From Oscarella lobularis (Eukaryota; Porifera; Homoscleromorpha; Homosclerophorida; Oscarellidae): a stretch of 64,000 nucleotides of DNA. The stretch covers positions 186,001-250,000 of the forward strand of contig NC_089182.1 of assembly GCF_947507565.1 (NCBI RefSeq), read 5' to 3'. Below the pieces are notes generated by a model. It worked only from the letters and a program-made list of their open reading frames with translations, was not told where the DNA came from and searched no databases. Made by a program: the position numbers and the translations under genes. Positions within the stretch are counted from its first letter, which is position 1; every line of letters starts with the position of its first letter. Positions 34,896 to 45,525 of the stretch are shown piece by piece.

Positions 34896-37511
34896 ATGAT
34901 CGTCTTTCTCATCCTTGCTTGTTTCTATGTAGTCGACTCCAGTTCCCCCACTGTGCGACCCATTCGCACAGTTCGCATAGGAGTACTCATACCGCCAGTC
35001 AAAGCGATGAACCAGCCACTAAAAGCGGTCCAGCTGGCGGTCAAGGAAATCAATGACGACCCGTCTATCCTACCGAACTATCGGCTCGATGTGGTGCACA
35101 ATAACACGGGATACGATCGATGGGAGACAATGCAGGCGGCGTTATGGCAACTGAATGTTGCTCGAGTAGCTGGTATAATTGGAGGCTCTGACGCATCGGC
35201 CGTCAAACTTCTATCGCCACTTCTAAAGAAGGCTAAAGTACCGCTTTTATCCCCGTCAGCTGTCGATTACGAGCTGAGTTCAGAAGACTTGTATCCGACG
35301 TTCTTTCGGATATGTCCGAACGATAGAGATCTGGCACTGGCTCTGCACGATTTTCTCTATCAGTATGCGTGGAGACGCGTTGCCGTCATTCACTCTGACG
35401 ATGATTACGGAAGAAATGGCGTGCGAAAAACAATCGAGTTGGCGAGAACGTTTGGCTACAGCATCATTGGTGCCGTTTTCCTGAAGAGGTCGGGCAGCGA
35501 TACAATATCTCAGGACGAAATTGAACAGATCCGTCAACTGGCCTCTACGCAAGCCCGAATTTTCGTTGTCGTCGTGCCGGGATATCAGGTCAATGTCGTC
35601 TTAGAAACGGCAAGCAATGCCGGTTTGCTAAGCAAAGGAACGGCCTGGATCGTGCTCCGATGTAATTCTGGTACTGATCTTCTCAGTCCGGCGTCTATGG
35701 CCGGAATCATCTGCGTCACTCAGCACATTGAGCCCGACACAATGGAAACGTTTGGGAAGAAAATGAAAACTGTTGACTCAGCAGAGAAGAATCCGTGGTT
35801 GGAGTCTATTTACGCGTACGAAGCGACGAAAATATTGGCTCAGTCACTGCACCGCGTTCTGACGAGTGACGCGCTACTTGGTTATCCCTCCGGTGAACAG
35901 TCGTACATTCCTATCGAACGACCGTATGGAAATAATCTGATAGAACAATTAGTAACAGGAATTTTTGAGGACGTCACTGCTTCCACAACGTTCACTCTGT
36001 TCGATCGTGGCCTTAATACTACTTCCTCAGGCTACGACTTCACCTTCTATAAAAATGGTACGCTGATTAAATTTGGCGACTGGACGACTGTTCATTTGCT
36101 GAGGTTCAATAGCGAAGCGGAACACATATCGTGGCCTGGAGGTCAGTTGGTCGTTCCTCAAGACACGCCGAAAGAAAATGAGAAAAACGTCTTCAACGTA
36201 CTCGTGCCTATTTCCTGGCCATTCACAGGACTCATTGATCCCAAAACAAATGAAACCTGCGAAGCAAGTAATTGGAAAAACTGCCAATTCGCCGGCGTTG
36301 CTATAGAGCTCTTGAAGCGCATTGCAGCAAGCAGCAAACTGAAGTTGCAACTGAACCTGACACTATGGACAGGCTCGTGGACGGAGATGGTTCGCATCGT
36401 CGGAAACGAGTCGACTCCGTACGACATGGCTTGCGGAAGTGTCACGGTGACGAGCGAGCGACTCCAATTGGCTCGCTTTACGCATTCCTTCTACGACTCG
36501 GGTCTACGATTTGCCGTCAAGCGACCAACAGAGAATAAAAAGGATTATTTTGCTTTCTTTGAGCCCTTTGGATGGTCCGTGTGGCTCGTCCTCGTCGTCG
36601 CATTTATTTTCTCTGCTGTCGTTCTAATGTACCTTGATCCGGAAGCCGTCAGTACGGACTCGACGCGAGCGTTTCCAAAGCAAGAAATTTCTGATCTGAG
36701 TCGCAAATTGCACAATTGGGCCGACGCCATGTACTTCAGCTTTTGCACGGCGTTCTACGTTCACAAAGCCGAGGATGTCACGAAAATTTTCGGTCACATT
36801 TTCGTGTTTACGCTCAGTTTTTTCGTTTTCATTGTCACCGCCGCGTACACTGCTAATATGGCCGCTTTCCTGACGTCTCGCGGCTACGTGACGGCAACCC
36901 TGGCAACGTACAAGGAACTCGTAGACGATTACGTGGGCTGTCGAAATGGAACTTCAAATTGGAATTTTGTTAAGACGGAACTAAATCTAGGGCGACATCT
37001 TGTTCCCGTCTCCGGGCCAGAAGAGGCTGCGGAGCTACTGAAAGCCGGAAAAATTGCCGCCTACGTTGCCGACACTCCTCACGTGCTCGGAATGGAAGCG
37101 CGCGACTGCGACATCATCGTCATGGGGAGGCAAGAGCAAGAGCAAGTGTACGCTTTTCCAACGAAGCGAACGCTTCCTGTCAGCACGCTAGTGGATCGAG
37201 AAATTGCCGATGCCATTCGCGAGGATTTCGTTATCGAGTCGTTGAATCGGATACTCGATAATAAATGTCCTGTTGTCTCGCTTCAAGGTCAGCAGGACAC
37301 AATTACGATCAGCGACATGGGCGGTCTTTTTATTTTGTCGAGTGCCGTCGCCGTCGCTGCTATAATTGCCAAGGGATTGGCCTATGTCAAGCGAAAGGCA
37401 AAAGACAAAATATGGCAGAGTTACGTTCGCCAGAACGAGAGTGATGTTAAGGATTTGATCGATGGAACTATAGGAACCTACAGGAGACTTCTTGAAACTG
37501 AGGATACCTAG
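34896..37511 (+). CDS. Ionotropic glutamate receptor 3 of 5 (intronless)
   Basis: This 871-residue paralogue starts 88 bp after receptor 2. ATG 34896 gives the signal peptide MIVFLILACFYVVDSSS. The same frame is open further upstream to 34752, overlapping the end of receptor 2, but that start would bury the signal peptide. S1 has FAGVAIELLKRIA and GSVTVTSERLQLARF (Arg kept). M1 is VWLVLVVAFIFSAVVLMYLD, and the pore loop YFSFCTAFYVHKAED has His where receptors 1 and 2 have Gln. M3 is TAAYTANMAAFLTSR near 649; S2 has RNGTSNWNFVKTEL and YVADTPHVLG. M4 is MGGLFILSSAVAVAAIIAKG. The tail is longer and ends LLETEDT, with no PDZ motif. Confidence 0.93.
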   Translation: MIVFLILACFYVVDSSSPTVRPIRTVRIGVLIPPVKAMNQPLKAVQLAVKEINDDPSILPNYRLDVVHNNTGYDRWETMQAALWQLNVARVAGIIGGSDASAVKLLSPLLKKAKVPLLSPSAVDYELSSEDLYPTFFRICPNDRDLALALHDFLYQYAWRRVAVIHSDDDYGRNGVRKTIELARTFGYSIIGAVFLKRSGSDTISQDEIEQIRQLASTQARIFVVVVPGYQVNVVLETASNAGLLSKGTAWIVLRCNSGTDLLSPASMAGIICVTQHIEPDTMETFGKKMKTVDSAEKNPWLESIYAYEATKILAQSLHRVLTSDALLGYPSGEQSYIPIERPYGNNLIEQLVTGIFEDVTASTTFTLFDRGLNTTSSGYDFTFYKNGTLIKFGDWTTVHLLRFNSEAEHISWPGGQLVVPQDTPKENEKNVFNVLVPISWPFTGLIDPKTNETCEASNWKNCQFAGVAIELLKRIAASSKLKLQLNLTLWTGSWTEMVRIVGNESTPYDMACGSVTVTSERLQLARFTHSFYDSGLRFAVKRPTENKKDYFAFFEPFGWSVWLVLVVAFIFSAVVLMYLDPEAVSTDSTRAFPKQEISDLSRKLHNWADAMYFSFCTAFYVHKAEDVTKIFGHIFVFTLSFFVFIVTAAYTANMAAFLTSRGYVTATLATYKELVDDYVGCRNGTSNWNFVKTELNLGRHLVPVSGPEEAAELLKAGKIAAYVADTPHVLGMEARDCDIIVMGRQEQEQVYAFPTKRTLPVSTLVDREIADAIREDFVIESLNRILDNKCPVVSLQGQQDTITISDMGGLFILSSAVAVAAIIAKGLAYVKRKAKDKIWQSYVRQNESDVKDLIDGTIGTYRRLLETEDT

Positions 37512-37615
37512 TCCCATACGTTGTTTCTAGTCTACCTATGACTTCCTTTCACTTTCGCGTTTTTCCTTCCGATTAAGTAATAGCAGCGTTAGTTTGTATT
37601 GCCATTTTGACAGTC

Positions 37616-40063
37616 ATGTCCAACCTGAAAGGCTCTCCCTTCTACTTGGGACTCTTCAGCGCAATTCTCCTAAGCGTAAAAGCGGAAAAACCGAGTGTTG
37701 ACTTGGGAATTCTCCTACCAACCAGTCCGATGTTATACCAACCGATTCGCGCTGTTCAACAAGCCGTGGCCGCGTTCAATCAGAACCCAAACGCACCATT
37801 TGGTATCCACCTCGTCATCAACGACACAGGCACCTCTACTTGGAACCTGATCGAGGCAACTCTATGGCAAATAAACGTAGTGCAAGTCGTGGCGATTTTA
37901 GGAGCCACCGACTTGCTATCAGCCGAACTCGTATCGACCCTAGCGAAGAACCGGTCAGTCGCTTTAGTGTCGCCGTCGGCAGAAACGTCTAAACGTATAC
38001 CCGAACTGCATCCGACCTTTTTCCGCGTTTCCCCGAACAATCTGAACCTTGTGCACACCGTCGACAGTCTCCTAAATCATTTCGACTGGTTTCGACTTGC
38101 CGTCATTCACTCCGACGCCGACTACGCGCCGACGAATGTTCGATCGACAGTGCGAAAGGCGAGAACTCGTGGATACGATGTCGTGACCTCTCTCTTTCTC
38201 TCGTCGACTCGTGACAGTTTGACAGAAAGCGAAATCAATGCGTTACGAAACTGCAATGCAACGATTTACGTCGTCGCCTGTCTAGCGGAACAAGTCAATA
38301 TGGTACTGTCTGCGGCCAGTAGGCACGGTTTGCTGACAAAGGGAACGGTTTGGATTGTAGTCTACTGCAGCTACGGCGACGATTTTCTCGACGAGGACAC
38401 CATGTCCGGAATCATATGCATTCGACAAAAACTGCCGTACTCGAAGAAAGCTTTGGAAATGAACGTGCTGCAGACGGAAGCGGCGGTTTATGCTCACGAC
38501 GCTCTGCAAGCCGTCGTGCAAGCTCTAAAGAACGTTCCAGTCGGACGCGAAACAATTTCTGTTCTACGATCCAAGCTCATTCAAGAATTGCGGAACATTA
38601 CGGTGGATGGGTTGTCGGGAAAGTTTCGACTCGACGATTGGGAAAGAAAAGCCGAGTACGAGGTATTGAACTATCGCAATGGTAGGCTAGTGCCCTTTGC
38701 AAGCTGGTCGCGCAGTCGTCACGAGTTGGTCTTCACAAGTGAAGAGAACAACATGATTTGGCCCGGCGGACAAAAAAGTCGACCGTTTGACAAAGTCCTG
38801 CAGACGACCTATAACCGTACTATACAGGCGCTCGTTCCTTTATCGTGGCCGTTCACGGCATTTATCGACTCCCAAACGGGCGAAAATTGCACGGAACGCA
38901 CGAATCAGAATAACTGCAAGTTCGTCGGAATAGCAATCGATTTTATGGAACGAATTCAAGATCGAGCGTTTCCGGGAGCAAAACTGAATTACACGTTGTG
39001 GAGAGGCGAGTCGTGGGACGAATTGTGCCGCGTTGTCGGGAACGTAAGCACGCCTTGGGATTTAGCGGTCGGAAGTGTTACAATCAATACACGCAGGGCA
39101 GCTTCAGCAAGCTTTAGTCGAGCTTATTACGATTCTAGTCTGCGGATGCTTATTAGACGGCCTCATAAAGTTGTGCCTGGTTACGGAGAAATATTCAGGC
39201 CATTTAAGTGGAATGTATGGCTGGTCGTTTTTGCTGTCATTTTGCTATTGGTCACGCCAGCTCTATATTACTTAGACGGTAAGGCCGTTGCGTCTGAATC
39301 GGCGAGAAGGAGAAAATATAACGGCAAATGGGACACCCGCTTCCACGATGCAGCACACGCTATTTACTTTGTCTTTTGCTTGTGCTTTGCCGTTCACGAA
39401 GCGGGAAATGTTACTAGAGTGATTGCACGGTTTTATACAGTAATTATAAGCTGGACGTGCCTGATTCTCATAAGTTCTTATACGGCGAATCTAGCCGTAT
39501 TCCTAATGGATCGTGGTTTACATGATCATGCTGTCAAGGACTACAAGCAGCTGCTCAGTAGCCGAGTGGGATGTCGCAAGGGAACGGCAAATTGGAACTA
39601 TGTTAGAGACGAACTAAATTTGGGAAAAAATCTGGTTATGGTTCAAAGCGGAGAAAGGGCAACTCAGTTACTCCGTTCAGGAAATATCGACACATTTATT
39701 GGAGATTCTCCTCATGTTATGGGCGCGGCGGCGAAAGACTGCGATTTCGTCGTCGTTGGACCCAAAGCTCAGTTGCAGCAGTACGCGTTTCCGATGAAAC
39801 CGAACTCGCCGTACTTGTTCAGAATCAACAGGGAAATCGTTCGAGCAGGCCTCGACGACAAAGCCATAAATTTGTACCTCGAACGGAATGCAAATCGCAT
39901 TTGTCCTCCCCTACAATCGTCGGACGACCTTAGGTCGTACACAGTGGAAGACGTAAAAGGTCTAATTGTGCTCGCAGTGGCCACGGCTGGAGTCGTTTTG
40001 TTGTCAAAGTTTCTCATTGTCGTCAAGACACGAGTGAAGGTTTTGACGAAGATGCAGACTTAG
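37616..40063 (+). CDS. Ionotropic glutamate receptor 4 of 5 (intronless, most divergent)
   Basis: This 815-residue paralogue starts 104 bp after receptor 3. ATG 37616 gives MSNLKGSPFYLGLFSAILLS and a cleavable signal. The amino-terminal domain is about 50-70 residues shorter than in the others around 38450-38590. S1 has FVGIAIDFMERIQ and GSVTINTRRAASASF, keeping the key Arg in a changed context. M1 is VWLVVFAVILLLVTPALYYL, and the pore loop YFVFCLCFAVHEAGN has His at the filter-adjacent position. M3 is SSYTANLAVFLMDR, closer to the canonical SYTANLAAF than the other four. S2 has RKGTANWNYVRDEL and FIGDSPHVMG. The tail is short and basic, ending LTKMQT. All hallmark residues needed for agonist binding are present. 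Confidence 0.92.
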   Translation: MSNLKGSPFYLGLFSAILLSVKAEKPSVDLGILLPTSPMLYQPIRAVQQAVAAFNQNPNAPFGIHLVINDTGTSTWNLIEATLWQINVVQVVAILGATDLLSAELVSTLAKNRSVALVSPSAETSKRIPELHPTFFRVSPNNLNLVHTVDSLLNHFDWFRLAVIHSDADYAPTNVRSTVRKARTRGYDVVTSLFLSSTRDSLTESEINALRNCNATIYVVACLAEQVNMVLSAASRHGLLTKGTVWIVVYCSYGDDFLDEDTMSGIICIRQKLPYSKKALEMNVLQTEAAVYAHDALQAVVQALKNVPVGRETISVLRSKLIQELRNITVDGLSGKFRLDDWERKAEYEVLNYRNGRLVPFASWSRSRHELVFTSEENNMIWPGGQKSRPFDKVLQTTYNRTIQALVPLSWPFTAFIDSQTGENCTERTNQNNCKFVGIAIDFMERIQDRAFPGAKLNYTLWRGESWDELCRVVGNVSTPWDLAVGSVTINTRRAASASFSRAYYDSSLRMLIRRPHKVVPGYGEIFRPFKWNVWLVVFAVILLLVTPALYYLDGKAVASESARRRKYNGKWDTRFHDAAHAIYFVFCLCFAVHEAGNVTRVIARFYTVIISWTCLILISSYTANLAVFLMDRGLHDHAVKDYKQLLSSRVGCRKGTANWNYVRDELNLGKNLVMVQSGERATQLLRSGNIDTFIGDSPHVMGAAAKDCDFVVVGPKAQLQQYAFPMKPNSPYLFRINREIVRAGLDDKAINLYLERNANRICPPLQSSDDLRSYTVEDVKGLIVLAVATAGVVLLSKFLIVVKTRVKVLTKMQT

Positions 40064-40180
40064 CTTAGTAGCCCAAGGCAAACGTGGACCTTTGCATAAT
40101 AAAGTTAGCCCTCATCCCTCGCACGAGGGGGATGCTGAGAACAATCCCTCCCGAGACGACTGGGGCATATATACGGTGGG

Positions 40181-42844
40181 ATGTTGTTTGCGCTGCATGC
40201 CCTCTTCGCACTCTGCTTGTCTGCAGTCTCCGCTGCCAATACGCGCGCACCTCGCTTCGTCAGAGCTGCCGCTACCTTTAGGATAGGTCTTTCATTGCCG
40301 CCTATTAGAGTAGGCGGTACCTTGTTAGACCAGCCCTTTCGGGCAGTTCAGCTCGCCGTCGACGAAATGAACGCAGCAGCGCTTCTGCCCGGCGGTGTGC
40401 GAATGGAATTGTTTGCAAATGAGACTACGACTGACTGGGATGCATTGACGGCAACACTCTTTCACGTCAACGAAGCAAAGGTCACGGCAATCATCGGTGC
40501 CGTCGACGCCGCCTCGGCGAAACTGACATCATTCGTGACGCAGAATAGATCTGTTTCTATCGTTTCGCCGTCAGGTTTGGAGTACGAGCAACGGCTCGCA
40601 AAGCTGTATCCAGGTTTTTTTCGCGTCAGTCCCAGCGATGTCGACGCCGCTCGCGTCGTCCAATATCTCCTAGAACATTTCGGTTGGTCTCGAGTTGGAG
40701 TTATACATTCTGGCGACGATGTGGGACTCAAAGGAATTAAGGCAGCACTAAGTTTGACTCCGAATACTGAAATTACCATCGTCGGATCTGTGCACCTCAC
40801 CGAGCCACATGATAGGGATCTCACCGATAGAGAAAGGGCAGAGATACGACGTTTGGGTGCGGAAGGTGTCAAGATATTTGTACTTTCGGTGAGGGGAACA
40901 GAAACAAACGCTGTTCTCGAATTCGCTCACAAGGAAGGCCTCTTGGCCCAATCGCAAGCATGGATTGTCGTCAATTGTAATTACGGCACGGATATGTTCG
41001 ACCCAATCACAATGAACGGCATTATTTGCGTTCGACACGAGCTTTCACAAAGCGACGAGCTAAAGAACCTCGAATCGAAACTGCAATCATATAAGGGCAA
41101 GGAAAAGAGTTTGTGGCTAAACTCCATATACGCTTATGACGCAGCCAACGCAATAGGACAAGCTGCTCGAGACGTTATGGCTGAGGGTGGACCGAAACTC
41201 CCACTCGCATCCCTTCGATCTCTTCTTCTTCGGAGACTATCATCTTTGAATTTTACTGGTGTGACCGGATCATTTCAACTGAATAATGCAGCGCGACGTG
41301 GGGTCTACGAAGTGGTTAACTATAGGGAGGGCAAAATGGTCCCTTTCGGAACGTGGGACGTGGACCGCATTGTTTTCAAAGAACACGAACTGTCGATGAT
41401 GAGATGGCCTGGCAACGGAACTGCCACCCCCGTCGATGTCAGCACTGCGGGAAAGTCAAAAATTGTCGTCCAAGCACTCGTTCCAATATCGTGGCCCTTT
41501 ACAGATTTCGTTGATTCTGCAACGGGAGAATCGTGTGTGAGTCGTAGAGATCACACAGGTTGCCATTTCACAGGAGTGGCAGTGAAAACAATAGAAAAGG
41601 TCGCAGAAAGTCCAAGAATTAATTTTGATCTAAACTACACCCTCTGGACTGAAAGTTGGCTGGATGCTGTCAAAATTGCCGGTAATCTAAGCAGCCCGTA
41701 CGACATGGTGGTCGGCAGCGTCACCATAACCAGCGAAAGAGCTCAATACGCCACTTTCAGTCGTGATTACTACGACACCGGACTGAGAATGCTCGTACGT
41801 CGACCCAGAAACGCGAAAGCAAGCTACTTCGAATTCTTTGAACCATTTGAAAGAATGGTTTGGTTAGTATTTCTCCTAAGCCTTTTGAGCGCCGCACCAG
41901 TGCTCTACTACCTCGACCCAAAAGGAGTCGACAGTCAGTCACTAAGAGGACATCCAAATCCGAGCAGAAAAAATATTAAATTGCATCAGATTTCTGACGC
42001 AACGAACGTGGCCTTGACTCATCTATTCGCCGTTCATCGAGCGGAAAACTTCAAGAAATGGCTCGGTCGAATCTACAGCGCCGTTCTCAGTTTCACGTGT
42101 CTGGTTATGATCGGTGCCTACACCGCAAACATGGCCGCTTTTCTGACACAGCGTCAGAACAGCGATAAATTTATAAGTACATACAAAGAACTCGTCGGAA
42201 GCCGAGTCGGTTGCCGCTACGGTACATCCAACTGGGACTACGTCGAAAACGAACTCAATTTAGCTCAGAATCTCGTTCCGGTTCTGGATGCCCAGGACGC
42301 ACAGGACAAACTAAGGAAAGGTGATATCGTCGCCTATATCGCCGATTCGCCCCACGTCATAGGAATAGCGGCGAAAGATTGCGATTTTATTGTCGTCGGT
42401 TCGACGGTGCAAGATCAGCGATACGGTTTTCCAATGAGAAAGAATTTTCCCTACATAAGTGCTATTAATCGGGAACTGAGTCATCTTCTAGACACGGAGT
42501 TTATGGTGAAAACGCTCGAGGAAACGCTCAATAGTTCATGTTCGACTACAGTAAGACAGAATGATAGGAAATCGATTGGAATTGAAGATGTGAAAGGACT
42601 CTTCGTCTTGACATCGGGAGTTGCTCTGGTGGCGCTTATATACAAAGGCAGTTGGATCATTCATGCGCGCATCGGTCGCAAAAGAGGGAAAAGACAAAAT
42701 AAGGTTGATGCAAGTGGAAGTCTGTGTGGAAAAAGGTATCGAAAGCTTTCTGATGGCGAATATGGAAATGGAAAACCGAAAGGTGCCTTTGATGACGACA
42801 GCAGTGAAAGGAATGAGAGAAGTGACTTACGTGAGAAGGAGTGA
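40181..42844 (+). CDS. Ionotropic glutamate receptor 5 of 5 (intronless)
   Basis: This 887-residue paralogue starts 117 bp after receptor 4. The signal peptide is MLFALHALFALCLSAVSA. S1 has FTGVAVKTIEKVA and GSVTITSERAQYATF, strongly like the NERAQY motif of GluN1. M1 is MVWLVFLLSLLSAAPVLYYL. The pore loop is unusual: NVALTHLFAVHRAENF lacks the aromatic Y-F-x-F start of the others. M3 is IGAYTANMAAFLTQR near 644; S2 has RYGTSNWDYVENEL and YIADSPHVIG. M4 is VKGLFVLTSGVALVALIYKG. The long basic then acidic tail ends DLREKE, without a PDZ motif. Confidence 0.92.
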   Translation: MLFALHALFALCLSAVSAANTRAPRFVRAAATFRIGLSLPPIRVGGTLLDQPFRAVQLAVDEMNAAALLPGGVRMELFANETTTDWDALTATLFHVNEAKVTAIIGAVDAASAKLTSFVTQNRSVSIVSPSGLEYEQRLAKLYPGFFRVSPSDVDAARVVQYLLEHFGWSRVGVIHSGDDVGLKGIKAALSLTPNTEITIVGSVHLTEPHDRDLTDRERAEIRRLGAEGVKIFVLSVRGTETNAVLEFAHKEGLLAQSQAWIVVNCNYGTDMFDPITMNGIICVRHELSQSDELKNLESKLQSYKGKEKSLWLNSIYAYDAANAIGQAARDVMAEGGPKLPLASLRSLLLRRLSSLNFTGVTGSFQLNNAARRGVYEVVNYREGKMVPFGTWDVDRIVFKEHELSMMRWPGNGTATPVDVSTAGKSKIVVQALVPISWPFTDFVDSATGESCVSRRDHTGCHFTGVAVKTIEKVAESPRINFDLNYTLWTESWLDAVKIAGNLSSPYDMVVGSVTITSERAQYATFSRDYYDTGLRMLVRRPRNAKASYFEFFEPFERMVWLVFLLSLLSAAPVLYYLDPKGVDSQSLRGHPNPSRKNIKLHQISDATNVALTHLFAVHRAENFKKWLGRIYSAVLSFTCLVMIGAYTANMAAFLTQRQNSDKFISTYKELVGSRVGCRYGTSNWDYVENELNLAQNLVPVLDAQDAQDKLRKGDIVAYIADSPHVIGIAAKDCDFIVVGSTVQDQRYGFPMRKNFPYISAINRELSHLLDTEFMVKTLEETLNSSCSTTVRQNDRKSIGIEDVKGLFVLTSGVALVALIYKGSWIIHARIGRKRGKRQNKVDASGSLCGKRYRKLSDGEYGNGKPKGAFDDDSSERNERSDLREKE

Positions 42845-43027
42845 GGCCCCACGCGAAGATCCCAATATGGGGCCCCCGTTCGTTGTACGACTTCAATTTC
42901 GCTTCCCGTACCGTTAAAACGCTTTGTGTGTACGGCAATGCCGACGACGATATGCTCTTACTAAAAGAAATCGAAAAAGAAGACCACGTGTAAAGAAAAC
43001 GCGTTTTGTCGACTCTTTGCGGATGCC
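42845..43027. other. Intergenic gap after the receptor array
   Basis: These 183 bp between receptor 5 and the RhoGAP gene hold no supported gene. Small frames here are too short to credit. Confidence 0.4.
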
Positions 43028-45315
<2,288 letters not shown>

Positions 45316-45525
45316 AACATTAATTACGTGGTATTTTTAAGTCGTCTATATTTCCTTGGCAAGTTTAGTTTGGGTACACAATACGATACGTCATTTCCGA
45401 GGGGTACAAGTATGGGTAAAAGGCGTAGTTTCATCCTGCAACTGATACAAAGGGCTGCTGTGAGATAAGGATGCACAATAACCGAAGTTATTAAGGAAGT
45501 CAACGAAACATCAAACTCTATACTG

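Noticed and set aside
40167-40173. ATATATA as a TATA box for receptor 5
   Set aside because: It lies only about 8 bp before the start codon, too close for a normal TATA-initiated transcript with a leader.
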